Shown piece by piece: positions 40,922 to 51,661 of a stretch of 64,000 nt of DNA. A program made the translations under genes and the position numbers. The DNA is from Pseudogymnoascus destructans (taxonomy: Eukaryota > Ascomycota > Leotiomycetes > Thelebolales > Thelebolaceae): positions 992,001 through 1,056,000 of the forward strand of contig NW_020167531.1 in assembly GCF_001641265.1 (NCBI RefSeq), written 5' to 3'. How positions within the stretch are numbered: position 1 is the first letter of the stretch; the number at the start of each line of letters is the position of its first letter. The notes beneath the pieces were generated by a model. It was not told the origin of the DNA, did not search any database, and saw only the letters and a program-made list of their open reading frames with translations.

Positions 40922-42920
40922 CAGTGTTGCCCGAGTAGTACTCGCCGTGAGTACTCGCCGAGTACCCGAGTACTACTGTACTCGGGTGATATTTTTGAGT
41001 ACTCGGTGAGTCCCCGAGTACTACTCCGAGTACTCCGAGTACTGCCAAGCCCTTGGCAAAGAGGGGTAATATAGATCGTAGAATAGAATAGATAATTGAA
41101 GCTTTCTTCCACTTGAGCGTTCTGTATTGCTTCCTACAATGAGTGACTCTTCGCTATCGCCGGTGCCGGCTGAGTATCAGTCTGATGCTTTAGAGCTGCC
41201 GCCCCTTATTCCGATGCTGATGCCGCATATGCCTCTAAGACTTCAATTACCTGAGTCTACGTCAATCCTCTTTTTAAAAGGGCTATTCTACCGTACTTTA
41301 TTAGATACAATACCTGCTAGAGTCCAATACCAATGCCTTCAAACCGATTGTAACTATATGCCGAGCCAGCCACTAAAGAGCCAGACAACGAGTAATCTTT
41401 GAAGCATCTTAAAAAGATGCACCCATCTGTGTATACAGAATACGAGAAGCTATCCTCCTCAATTAGAAGCTCGTCAACGCCGTCTACTTCTGCTTCTGCT
41501 TCTGCTTCTACTTCTACTTCTGCTTTTTTCCAGCCCCGCCAAGCACCTAATAACGCACCAAGCTCGTCGAAATATAGAGAGCTTATACTCTCTTTTGTGG
41601 TATCAAATAACCTACCGCTACGCCTTGTGGAAAGCCACTCATTCCGGCAATTAGTTCATCATCTAAACCCTACTGTTTTAACAGTAGGTAGAACTACAAT
41701 CGGACGGGATCTATATCGTCTATTCTGCTATCATAAAGCACGGCTTCAAGTAGAGCTACAGCAGCATGTTATAAATGGTGGACGACTATCCATAACAACT
41801 GATACTTGGTCTGCTCGGAACTACTCTGAATACGCAGCAGTTACTGTACACTGGATAAATGACAATTGGTAAATGAGAACTACGATACTTGACGTTATAC
41901 ACCTTCAAGAGCCGATCCACTCTGGTGAATACCTTGCTGAACAGATGATGAGTGTAACAGATGATGAGTGTAACAGATGATTATAATATCACGCCTGCTA
42001 TCTTCACAGTTACAAGAGATAATGCGTCATCGAATACAACAATGCTATTAGAGTATGAGAGACTGGCATCGATAGCCCCTACTTCCTTGAAACAACCATG
42101 GGCTTTTACAGCAAAAGCAGAGACGTACGCTGTATTGGGCATATTATCAACATTGCTGTTCAAGCTGCTTTAGCTTCCTTAAAGGCAACGCCTGACGAAA
42201 GGGTAGAGGCATACCGGCTTGAGGTTGGGGCTGCACGAATACCAACTGGAATATCAACTGCTGCTGAATACGAAATTATAACTGTTCTTGCAAAGCTACG
42301 GCGTCATATATATGTGTTTCGGAACTGCCGTGGGTGGAAAGATGCCTTGAAGAGTCAGTGTAAAGCTATAGGTATTCAAGTCCGTCAGTTAACACTTGAT
42401 ATGCCAGTCCGCTGGAGCTCAACTTATCAAATGATCGATATAGCTTTAAAGCTTCAGGCTCCGATTACAGCTTTATGTGCATCACAGCAACTTGATATTA
42501 GTATGAGGAATATTGCTTTAACAGCAATAGATTGGGCTACGTTACATGACTTATTGAAGCTATTCCATATCTTCGTCCGCCCAACCGAGAAGCTACAGGG
42601 CTCTTCTTACCCAACTCTCAACTACGCTGTTCCGCAGTATATGAGAATGATTAAGAAGCTTGAAGATATAAGAAGTGAGCTACCAGAACAGAGCCCAATT
42701 GCTACTGATTCTTTAATTGCATTAAAGAAGCTTAATGATTACTATACTCTAGCTACAAATCAGCAACAGAGTCACTCTACAATTGCTACAATTTGTGGTC
42801 CTCGGTATAACTTCAACGTCTTCAATATTATATGGAAAGACAGCACGCACTCAACTAGGAAGAATAGGGCAAAAGCACAGTGGCAGGACTGCTTCTATCG
42901 ATATTCAGGCCGCGAGTCTG
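40922..42920 (+). pseudogene. hAT-2 transposase, 5-prime part
   Basis: The terminus CAGTGTTGCCCGAGTAGTAC begins at 40922 with GAGTACTCG subterminal repeats to about 41045. The frame starts MSDSSLSPVPAEYQ (41139). A BED-like finger (CLQTDC..HLKKMH) is split by a frameshift at 41399, and RLSITTDTWSARNYSEYAAVTV (hAT catalytic start) stops at 41872. A 16-bp tandem duplication at about 41945-41977 shifts the frame again. RCIGHIINIAVQAAL and DMPVRWSSTYQMIDIALKL follow. It breaks at FYRYSGRESD at about 42920. The C-terminal dimerisation domain is missing here. Confidence 0.85.
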
Positions 42921-42930
42921 ATATTCAAGC

Positions 42931-44070
42931 GGAAGGCAGGAAAGAAGTCATCCTTTGTAATATGAGAAATATGAGCCTGCATCATATCTTCAATTTGCCG
43001 ACCATAGGCCTGCTTTAACGGGCCGAAACAGCCAACATCAAGTGGCTGGAGTAGATGAGAAGAGTGAGCAGGCATACAAAGCGTAATAATGTTGTGTTCC
43101 TTGCAGTACTCCTCAAACTCATCTGAGTGGTGGCTCTCATGACCATCAAGGACTAACAAGCGATAACCACCAACACTCCGGGCCTTTGTATGCTTCTCAA
43201 AGTGCTGAATCCAATCCATGCCTCTCTCGTTTGTAGTCCAGCCATTTTCAGTAACAGAAATCACCCAATCGCTTGAAAATCCACTATTCTCATACCAAGA
43301 TGTAAGGTGGTTTTTGCCTGCAACAATGATAAATGGTGGTACTGCCCAACCTTGAGAACTAACGCCTTGGATTACTGTAACCCATTCCCGATTACCAGGC
43401 TGTACCTTCTTTGCTTTTGCCCGCCCGTCTGAGCTTGTTACAACCATAGCAGTTGAGATAACGCCCATCATAAACCCAGTCTCATCAAAGTTGTAGATAT
43501 CTGCTTCATCGATACCATATTTCGCAATTGTGTTACGCACAAGCTCAAACCAGCCATTAATAACTTCTGGATCTTCGCACTTAGCCCTCTGGTAGTCGTA
43601 TTTGCGCTGAAAGCGTGTCTGGAGCTCTACACGCCGCTTAACAAAGTTTGAAGCCCAACGCGACCCAACGCGTGACGCGTCGCATGTTGCAAGTAGTCGA
43701 CTTGCCATATCTTCAACAACAGACAGCCGAGGAGGAAACCCTTTGGCAGCTAGGTCGAGTATATACTGAACAAGGACGGACTCCTCTAGGTTAGTTAATT
43801 TCCATGAGTTGGCTTGGATATCGCGTCGTGAAGGTACACCTTCTAGACGACGACCTAGCTTGCGGTGGTCCACAGAATAGATCCTAGCAGCAACTCGAAG
43901 GCGTAACTTTGGGTCGCTTTGCATAGCCTGGATAGCTAGCACTAATTGGCTTTCATCGTTTTTATGGGGCATGTTTTGTTGTTGAGGAATTTAACATTTA
44001 GTTGGGGGGTTTGGTCACTGCATCATTTTGGCGCTTTCGCTTGTTTGGCGCTTTCGCTATACATGTACGT
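42931..44070 (-). mobile_element. pogo-A: truncated copy of pogo-B
   Basis: Almost identical to 59162-60298 (I count about three substitutions in 1.14 kb). The N-terminal two thirds of the transposase (43972 to 42931) is open, with IYNFDETGFMMG, LLVLDGHESHH and SHLLQPLDVGCF. The left end lacks the C-terminal third and terminal repeat, being joined to hAT-2 by a short TATTCAAGC junction. The right terminal repeat is intact to ATGTACGT at 44070, followed by TA. Confidence 0.9.
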
Positions 44071-44134
44071 TATAGCCTAGTATTTAAGTTTATATTTAGA
44101 GCTGTAGAATATTCTCTCTTACTTGAATCTATTA

Positions 44135-46222
44135 ATCGTCGTGACCAAACTTTTCGCTTCGCTCAAGGTTGGAGTAAGCAATATGCGGCTGCCCAACCTG
44201 AGAGGAAGCAATATGCAGCTCGTCGGAACGTGCGTCTGTTCACTGCCACTCCTCAACAAAACCTCCACCATAGTTGGCCATAGTATTTAGATAGTAATTA
44301 TATGCAATTCATTTAATGGAAGGGACTCCTCTATCAAATGCTCATGAGTGGCTCCTAGAGAACCCCTCTGAAACAGCAACTACTGCCAGTCGGATTTTCA
44401 AAGTGCCTAAATCAACGATACAGTCAAGCATCAGCTGACTAGCCCAGCAGCTCCCACACCGAGGCGGCCAGAATAAGCTACTCTCTACTGCGCAGACAGA
44501 GGTCATAAAGAAATGGATCCTTGAGCAGTATTACCTAGGGCTTGGAGCAACTAGGAATATGATATTTGCTGCTGTCTGTAAGCTGCGGAGCCCACAGCTG
44601 CCCCCATCACAAAGCTGGCTTACAAAATTTATACGGAATGAGCTTAAGGAATATCACTTTATTACTATGAAGCCAATTGCGCAGCAGCGTACAAAGACTC
44701 AAGATGAGCCTACAGTTCTAAAGTGGTTTCAAGAGTACGGCTGGTTTATACTAGAGCGTGGTATAAAACCAGAGTCAATCTGGAATATGGATGAAACTGG
44801 CTTTCGGGTTGGGATTCCAGGTGGAGAGCGTGTGATTGTGCCACAAGCCGCAAAGGAGCTCTACACCCCAAGCCCTGAAAATCATATGTCTATTACTATA
44901 CTTGAGGCTGTGTCTGCAACTGGAAAACTCATACCACCTGTACTTATCATTCCGGGCAAAATACACATGGATTCTTGGTACCACGCCAGCCTTCAAGGCA
45001 CAGAGCTCATCATGCTCTCTGACACTGGATTTTCAAACAGCCAGCTTGCCTTACGGTGGCTAGAGCACTTTGCAGAGCATACTCTCTCTGAGGAAATGAA
45101 GGTTCTACTACTTGACTCTCATGTGAGCCATACAAGTGATAATTTCATCATTATGGCAGAAAAACACAATATTATCATATACACATTCCCATCCCATCTT
45201 ACTCATATTTTACAGCCACTAGATGTGGGGATCTTCCAGCCATATAAGCACTGGCACAGAGAGGCTGTGCTTGCTGCCATACATGATATGGATGTTACAT
45301 ATGACCTACAGTCCTTTATGAGGGATCTTACCAAAATGCGGCTACAGACTTTTAAGGAGTCTACAATTATATCAGCTTTCCAGAAAGCAGGAATTTGGCC
45401 AGTAAGCCACATTATAGCTCTCACAAAGCTACGTACGTACTCACAGCCTGCTCCTATGCCTATACCTATGCCTCTACCTATACGGGTTTCTACACCAAAA
45501 CCCTTGACTTTTAGGTGGGTTGAAGAGGGGCTACAGTACTGGAAACAACAGGTTCCAGAAGGTTTTAGTAGCCCCTCGAGGGAGAGCTACAAGAATTGGC
45601 TCACAGGAACGGAAGAGGTTGTAGTAGGAGGCCAGCTTCAAGAGCTTGACCTACTGGCTTTTCGACGCCAGGTTAAGGAGTTGAAGAAGCGGTCGAGCCG
45701 AAGCCGGGCTCGCCTTCAGTTTGGAGGTGAGCTTACAGCAGCTCACGCTCATGAGCTTTGGGCCCAGAAAGCTGAGCTAGCAGCTCAGAAGCTTGAGGCC
45801 AAGCGGGTTCGAGTAGCCCGCCAGGCTGCCAACCGGGCCCAAAAGCAGCTTCGCCGGGCAGGAATTGAGGCCCGGAAGGAAGAGCGCCTCTGAAAGAAGG
45901 GGGTAGCAGCTCTTCGGAAAGCTGGCCTCCCCATTCCTCCAGAGTTTGAGGACCTAATTCCTGACCCGGAAGCCCTCCAAACTGAGGTCGAGAGTGAGGG
46001 TGAGGGCGAGGGTGAGGGTGAGAGTGGGAGAGAGGGTAGGAGTGGGAGCGAAGAAGTGATAATTTCATAGAATGGCTTAATTATGTACCTTTACATACAA
46101 ATTACTATGGAGAGGTACTTACAGTCGCAATTGTGATGAGCCGCGTATTGCTTCCTCTCGAGTTGGGTCCGCGTATTGCTTACTCCAACCTTGAGCGAAG
46201 CGAAAAGTTTGGTCACGACGAT
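44135..46222 (+). mobile_element. pogo-C: pogo-like transposon, nearly intact
   Basis: Terminal inverted repeats ATCGTCGTGACCAAACTTTT lie at both ends (44135 and 46222), with TA duplications at 44133-44134 and 46223-46224. A TTGGAGTAAGCAATA motif recurs inside the repeats. The element is 2088 bp with one long gene. Confidence 0.92.
44316..46070 (+). pseudogene. pogo-C transposase with two TGA codons
   Basis: A 584-codon frame from ATG 44316 to TAG 46070. The N-terminal helix-turn-helix part (HEWLLENPSETATTASRIF) is followed by the DDE_1 endonuclease: NMDETGFRVGIPG, LLLDSHVSHTSDN, SHLTHILQPLDVGIF. A basic helical tail (SRSRARLQFGGELTAAHAHE) and an acidic end follow. TGA occurs at about 44435 and at 45891, the first before CTAGCC and the second as CTC-TGA-AAG. 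Both are one C-to-T change from CGA. Without them the protein would be complete, so decay is very light. The enzyme would excise and paste elements with matching ends in the nucleus. Confidence 0.9.
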
Positions 46223-46436
46223 TAAACACATAATTGGAGTTTGACGACTTGATTAAGAAACTATAGGGGGTAAAGCCCCTATATATACACAGCCCTATAT
46301 ATACACAGCCCTATATATACACAGTTGGTATATAGGCTACGCATGTGTAGCGTACTACTAGGAACACAGTTCTAACAGAATATACACTTAAGAACTCTAA
46401 CTCCTCCTTCCTATAGTTAAGAGTAGCAATTAACTT
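46223..46436. other. Spacer with short direct repeats
   Basis: Three copies of CTATATATACACAGCC-like sequence at about 46278-46325. No gene. Confidence 0.5.
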
Positions 46437-46727
46437 AACAGAGGAAGCAGGGGATTAAACACAAAGGCATTCTAAGTAACACATTATAGTATTGTAAATA
46501 ATACTATATTAAGTTGAGCATGAAGCTCCTATCTAAGGAAATAGTTAGAATAGTAGACTCCCTTACTATTCCTGCTATTTCTGCTATTCCGTCATGTACG
46601 TGCCCTAGGAAATAGTTGGAATAGTAAACTCTCTAACTATTCCTACTATCCTGCTATTCCGTCATGTTACCATAGTCTAGCCCTGCTAGCCCCATAACCA
46701 TGATGTCACATTACAGTAGCCGTAACA
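46437..46727 (-). repeat. LTR-2 copy f, diverged
   Basis: Shares the R block (AGGGGATTAAACACAAAGGC, GAGCATGAAGCTCCTATCTAAGG) and ends at 46727 as TGTTACGGC on the minus strand. Its U3 has a different two-fold repeat: GGAAATAGTTAGAATAGTA..CTATTCCGTCATGT and its next copy. The left end is not definable. Confidence 0.75.
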
Positions 46728-46944
46728 AGACTACTTAGCAGGTGGGGTCTAAGGGCCAACAGTGGCGCTATGGATTATGTGGCACTATAGGACATAATGC
46801 CTATACATGTAAGAGGCACTAGGAATCAATTATAATTGACTAAGGGTTATTATATAGGGTGGTGGTGTAGTAGTAGTAGTAGTAATAGTCTAATTTTGGT
46901 GTTTTAGTAACTGGTTTGCTAGTGTAACTGGTTCGCTTGTGAAA
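46728..46944 (+). pseudogene. pogo-G C-terminal zinc-knuckle fragment and terminus
   Basis: The plus strand encodes YGLCGTIGHNAYTCKRH, a CCHC knuckle like that of pogo-B, then CGCTTGTGAAATACGT and TA at about 46944. Only the 3-prime end of the transposon is left. Confidence 0.65.
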
Positions 46945-47013
46945 TACGTTAGAGACAATTATAAGCAGGGTTAGAAAGAAAATCAATTATAATCATGATT
47001 AACATATTTCACA

Positions 47014-47110
47014 AGCGAGTTGGCATCCTAAGCGAGTTAACATCCTAAGCGAGTCGGCATCCTAAGCGAGTTGGCATCCTAAGCGAGTTGGCATCCTAAG
47101 CGAGTTGGTA
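47014..47110. repeat. 17-bp minisatellite in the pogo-F terminus
   Basis: About six head-to-tail copies of GCATCCTAAGCGAGTTG, with one or two variants. The unit is part of the subterminal sequence of the pogo end. Confidence 0.9.
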
Positions 47111-47135
47111 GCAAAAACACAAAATTTGACTATTA

Positions 47136-47610
47136 TGTAACGCTGACTTCTAAACGATAGAAGACACAGAGGTTCTCTTGCGTAAAGGTTTACTTATCAG
47201 AGGAGGCAGGGGATCAGACACAAAGGCTTCAAGTAACACGTTACTAGTATATAACAAATACTGTATTGAGTTGAGCACGAAGCTCCTATCTAAGGAAATA
47301 CTATCTACTTATATAGTGGCGTCGTGCCTAGTGGACTCTTGGGAACTCACTCGAGTCCTCGGAGTCCTGGACTCTTAGGACTCTTCTCATCATCCTGCGA
47401 GTCCATCACGTGCCTAGTGGACTCCTGGGAACTCACTCGAGTCCTCGGAGTCCTGGACTCTTAGGACTCTTCTCATCATCCTGCGAGTCCGTCACGTGAT
47501 ACTTTCGGAACTACTATTCCCCGCTGCCCCTCCAGGTACCAGGGCCGGTCTCATGCGACCTCCCTCCTTCCTGTCCTGTAGTTGGCCAGCCTTCTTGTTC
47601 CGTCGTAACA
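47136..47610 (-). repeat. LTR-2 copy g, solo LTR (TSD tatta)
   Basis: 475 bp, starting TGTAACGCTGACTTC and ending GTCGTAACA on the plus strand, with tatta at 47131-47135 and 47611-47615. The U3 is the same type as copy b, with two GGACTC/GAGTCC-rich units (about 47330-47500). Confidence 0.95.
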
Positions 47611-48949
47611 TATTACTACAACTACTACACTACCACCTTATATAGTAATCCTTATTCAATCATAATTGATTCCTAGCACCTCTTGCACATATGGGTATTA
47701 TGTCCTATTTTCTCACATCGGCCATAGCGCTTCTGTCGGCCCTTAGAGCCCACCTCTATACGGACTTAAGCATGAACCCCAGCACTCTAAAGGATATTCT
47801 CTCTCTCCTGTACAGAGAGACTACCCCCTTGAATTATACACCTCTTGTGCTTCCTTTCCCACCTCTTTTTCTGTTTATTTGCTACTTATAGAGCCTTAAT
47901 TTCTGTCTTTAGTAGAACAGCAGAATGCATTATAACTTGTGCCCCCTTAACAAGGCAGCTAATAGCATCATTAATTAAGGTAGGAGAGCTAACCTGATGT
48001 TGTACGATGCAGTTTTTAATATGTGCTCTGTTTGAAAATCAAGCTCCCTTATAGTTTGAGGAGACTTTAAAGTCTAATTGTTGTTTCTTCTTAGCTGAAG
48101 CTCTAGGCGGAGAGGTCAGCTAGGTTGAGGCTCCTCTAGGAGGCTGTGGTCCTCTATAGGCATCCACTAGTGCTGACCTTAGAGGAGGGGTTGCTGGTAT
48201 CACTTGGTGTGCTGGCGTTTTCGTAGACTGTAATCACTAAGCCCTGTTTCCTTTTAGGTTGGTTAGAGGCAACATTGGTTGCTAGGCCTTGTGTCTAGGG
48301 CTGAGGTTGTGACTTAGGGGCGATTTCCATAGGGGTGGCGGTGTGTGTGTCGCGGAAGACCTTGTCTCCCTGCTGGCAGAGAGAGTCAAGCTCCTGTTTA
48401 GTAGGCTTAATGCTCAACTATAAGAGGAGTTAGAGTTCTCAAGTGTAGATTTAAGTAGGAGAGGACATTATATAGCTCGTACAGAACTAGTCCTATAGCT
48501 CGGAATCCGCTCTTAATGTTCTGCTCTGTAAATGTATCTTTAAAATGCTTCTTTGAATGCAGAGAGAAACTCAAGCTTTGTGATATGGTTTAGCCTGTAC
48601 TGTACAAAGGTTTCAATCTAACATCTATATGAAAGCTTTAGCAGATCAAAGCAGCTAACATCAAGTTAACTCCTTAGTAGCTGTAAGTTTAAGGTTTATA
48701 GACCGTAAACTGTGTCGCGTAGGGCGTCTGTTAATGTGTGCCCACAAAGTCAATTTAGGGATATCGTACACGTTCGCAGCACCTCTAACACTTGTAAAGT
48801 GTCTGTCTTTATAGGCTTGTATTGTTAGAGTCATTCGACCCTCTTTGTGGATCGATTAGAGGTCAATTGGTTAAGACATGTAGGTATACACGTTAGAATT
48901 CGTGATGCATGCGCCACTCACCTATATGCGCTGCTCGCTTATAAAGTAC

Positions 48950-49193
48950 GTTAAGCATGAGTATTCATGATTATGAATAATCGTGCTTGTGTAATATTTG
49001 ACTATTTGAATAACATACGCGATAAGTAAGCTGCACATGCAAGTAAGCTGCGCACCCCTCAATAATTCTATGACTTTGTAGGTTGATTCAACAACAATAA
49101 AATTAATTAAACACTATAAAAGTACCTTAATTTGAAACCTCCCTTAATAGACACGTATAGGCAGTATGCACAAGTGATTTACACATACTTCAC
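48950..49193. other. AT-rich spacer
   Basis: No gene or named repeat seen. Confidence 0.4.
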
Positions 49194-49567
49194 TGTAAGG
49201 ACACAGGGCACCCAGCTCACAGTAATAGCATATGAGAGTGCGAGTCGGAGGCTAAACGGATGCTATCCTATAGGTCTACTACGAAGGATACAAAAAAGAT
49301 GAAGAGAGGAACCCCTGTTGGGTCAATCTCCTTAAGTACCCGAAACGGGCCCGACTCGGTTATCCCAACCCTAGCCCTGAATCTTCCACTGCAACAGGTC
49401 TGCATCGACCCTGAACCCTACACCCGCGGCGTCCCCCACTATAGTGTAACTCGCTATGTGCTCCTCTACTGGTTCGAAATCACACCGAGTCGGATTTCAT
49501 GCTTGTGGTGACCGTAACAGCTCTGAGGCGGGTTCTTCGAGTATCTAGGTAAGGAGGCATCCTTACA
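49194..49567. repeat. LTR-3 copy d, solo LTR (TSD ttcac), long form
   Basis: 374 bp, TGTAAGGACACAGGG to GGCATCCTTACA, with ttcac at 49189-49193 and 49568-49572. Confidence 0.95.
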
Positions 49568-49835
49568 TTCACGTCTATGCTACATGTGTTTGTGGCTCTA
49601 CAAATTGGCCTACAACCCCACCTACACGCTCTATATGAGCTTTTTGTGATTGATTTAAGCCCTCCTAAACTGTTAAAACACCTCCCTTAGCTACATATGA
49701 CCTCCTTACTGCTCTCTTCTTTTTTTGTCTTTCATTTGCAGTCCGTAATATCCTCCAACCACTCAATGTTGGGTGTTTTGACCCACTGAAAAAGGCTTCT
49801 AGGCAGCAAATTGAAAACATGATGCAGGCTTAGTG
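49568..49835 (+). pseudogene. Small pogo fragment on the plus strand
   Basis: 49760-49832 reads ILQPLNVGCFDPLKKASRQQIENMMQA, the part of the pogo transposase after the third catalytic motif, but on the opposite strand to pogo-D, which it abuts at 49836. It marks a fold-back breakpoint. Confidence 0.6.
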
Positions 49836-51200
49836 ATAATATTGTTTTCCTTGCAGTATTCCTTAAATTCGTCCAAGTGATGGCTTTCATGGCCATCAAT
49901 GATCAACAAACGATAACCACCTACAGTTTGAGGTTTTGTATGCTTCTCAAAATGTCGAATCCAATCCATGCCTTTCTCATTTGTTGTCCAACCATTATCT
50001 GTAACAGCAATTACCTAGTTTGGTGGAAATCCGCTGTTTTCATACCAAGACACGAGGTGGTTTTTGCCTGCAACAATGATAAATGGTGGAATCGCCTAGC
50101 CTTGGGAATTAACACGCTATATTACTATGTACTTTCTTTGCCTTTATACATCCATCAGAGCTTGTTACCACTGTTACAGTTGAAATAATGCCCATCATAA
50201 ACCCTGTCTCATCGAAGTTGTAAATATTTGCATCGTAGATGTCATACTTCACAATTGTGTTTCGCACAAGCTCAAACCAGCTACGAATAATTACTAGGTA
50301 TTCGCATTTAGCCCTATAATAGTCGTATTTGTGCTAGAACCTTGTTTTGAGTTTTGTGCGACGTTTAACAAAGTTGGAAGCCTAGCGCGTCTTAACAGGT
50401 AACGTGTCACGCGTTGCGAGAAGTTGATTTGCAATATCTCCCACAACACACAATCGGGGAGGAAATCCTTTGGCAGTTAGGTCGAGAATATACTGGGACA
50501 AGGATTGATTTCTCTAAGTCGGTCATTTTCTGCAAATTGGCAGAAATATCGCGTTGTGAATGCATACCATGCTTACGACGACAAAGTGTTACGGCTATGG
50601 TAACGTGATGTCATGGTTACAGGACCAGGGCCTAGTAACGTAACGTGTGAGTCACAGGGGGCAAGCGGGGTAGGCTGCCATGTGGCGGGGCTAATGGATA
50701 GTTGCAGAAACTAGTGGATATTGGATAGTTGAGCTATCCACGAACTATCCTGAATATCTAGCTATCCGCCAACTATTCAGAGTACCCATAAGGCACGATG
50801 CCACTATATAAGTAGATAGTATTTCCTTAGATAGGAGCTTCATGCTCAACTCAATATAGTATTCTTTATAATACTGTAACGTGTTACTTGGAAAGTCTTT
50901 GTGTCTAATCCCCTGTCTCCTCTGTCAAGTCAACCTTACGCAAGAAACCTCTGTGTCTTCTATCGTTTAGAAGTCAGCGTTATACAAAGCTTCTGGTGGT
51001 CGATAGAATAGAGATTTCTAGCAGCTCGAGTGCTTAGCTTGGGGTCATTTTGGATTACCTAAGAGCTAATATAACTTAGCTTTCATCTTTTTTCTGCGGC
51101 ATCTTTTTTTGTGAAGGGATTTACTGTTTACTAGAGGAGCTGTGTGGATTTAACGTAGTGTATCATTCGTTATGTTGTATCATTCATTATGCATGCACAT
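49836..51200 (-). pseudogene. pogo-D: degenerate relative of pogo-B
   Basis: From MPQKKDES at 51102 the minus strand follows the pogo-B protein through many stops up to the second catalytic neighbourhood (DGHESHHLDEF at about 49885). A solo LTR-2 is inserted at 50587-50984. The right terminus at about 51160-51200 has GTATCATT repeats and ATGCATGC. Stops are mostly one C-to-T change from sense codons of pogo-B. Confidence 0.85.
50587..50984 (+). repeat. LTR-2 copy h, solo LTR in pogo-D (TSD caaag)
   Basis: 398 bp, TGTTACGGC to AGCGTTATA (the last CA mutated to TA). caaag at 50582-50586 and 50985-50989. The U3 type is the GATAGTTG/CAACTATC palindromic kind also seen in copies a and d. Confidence 0.94.
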
Positions 51201-51204
51201 TAAT

Positions 51205-51661
51205 CTAACTCTCATTATCTGCATCGTCACCGCTGTCTTCATTGTCGCCTTGTGATATAACACCCCAATTCCATAAGCAAAGTAGATATCTAAGTGTAGA
51301 AGTCAACAGCCAGTTCTGTTTCTTTGTGATAATATCACTGCTAACACTAAATACTCGTTCTGAGTCTGCTGAGGTAGCTGGAATAGCCAGGTGGTCCTTC
51401 GCTATAGAAGCAATCAATGGATATTAGTATCGCTTACTCTGCTAATACTTAAGAATATCTATGTCCCTACCAACTGTTGGCTCCTTCATCCATCGCTTCC
51501 ATTCCGGCTTAGTATTGTGATGGCTTTGTGATGTATAACTCGTCTTCTGAGTCTACATCAATATTCATAGCTTGCTCTTTATCTAGATCCTCATCTTCGA
51601 TACTATTAATAACGTTTTCAGACTCGCGGCCTGAATATCGGTAGAAGCCCTTTAAGGAGCC
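51205..51661 (-). pseudogene. hAT-3 transposase C-terminal part (dimerisation domain)
   Basis: The minus strand starts FYRYSGRESENVINS, passes through stops, then shows HLAIPATSADSERVFSVSSDII and LCLWNWGVI, the hAT C-terminal dimerisation domain, with a stop at about 51205. The first 35 bp overlap the last coding bases of hAT-2 at 42886-42920 with small differences. It is therefore from another copy of the same family, and not simply the missing half. Confidence 0.82.

Larger units (their letters stand above)
47002..48949 (-). mobile_element. pogo-F: degenerate pogo-like element (minus strand)
   Basis: From the right terminus (ACGTACTTTATAAGCGAG at about 48949) the minus strand shows fragments: SVRGAANVYDIPKLTLWA (DNA-binding), FRAIGLVLYEL, SPQTIRELDFQTEHIKNCI and ALLKTEIKAL, then a knuckle RCEKIGHNTHMCKRC at about 47690. 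Catalytic motifs are lost. A solo LTR-2 (47136-47610) lies in its tail. Its left terminus is ACATATTTCACAAGCGAG after TTA. Confidence 0.7.

Noticed and set aside
42905..43018. A continuation of the hAT-2 frame past 42920
   Set aside because: The bases from about 42931 belong to the pogo-A copy on the other strand, as shown by its match to pogo-B.
47014..47110. Regular short repeats that could suggest a CRISPR array
   Set aside because: The units are contiguous without unique spacers and lie in a transposon end of a fungal genome. It is a minisatellite.
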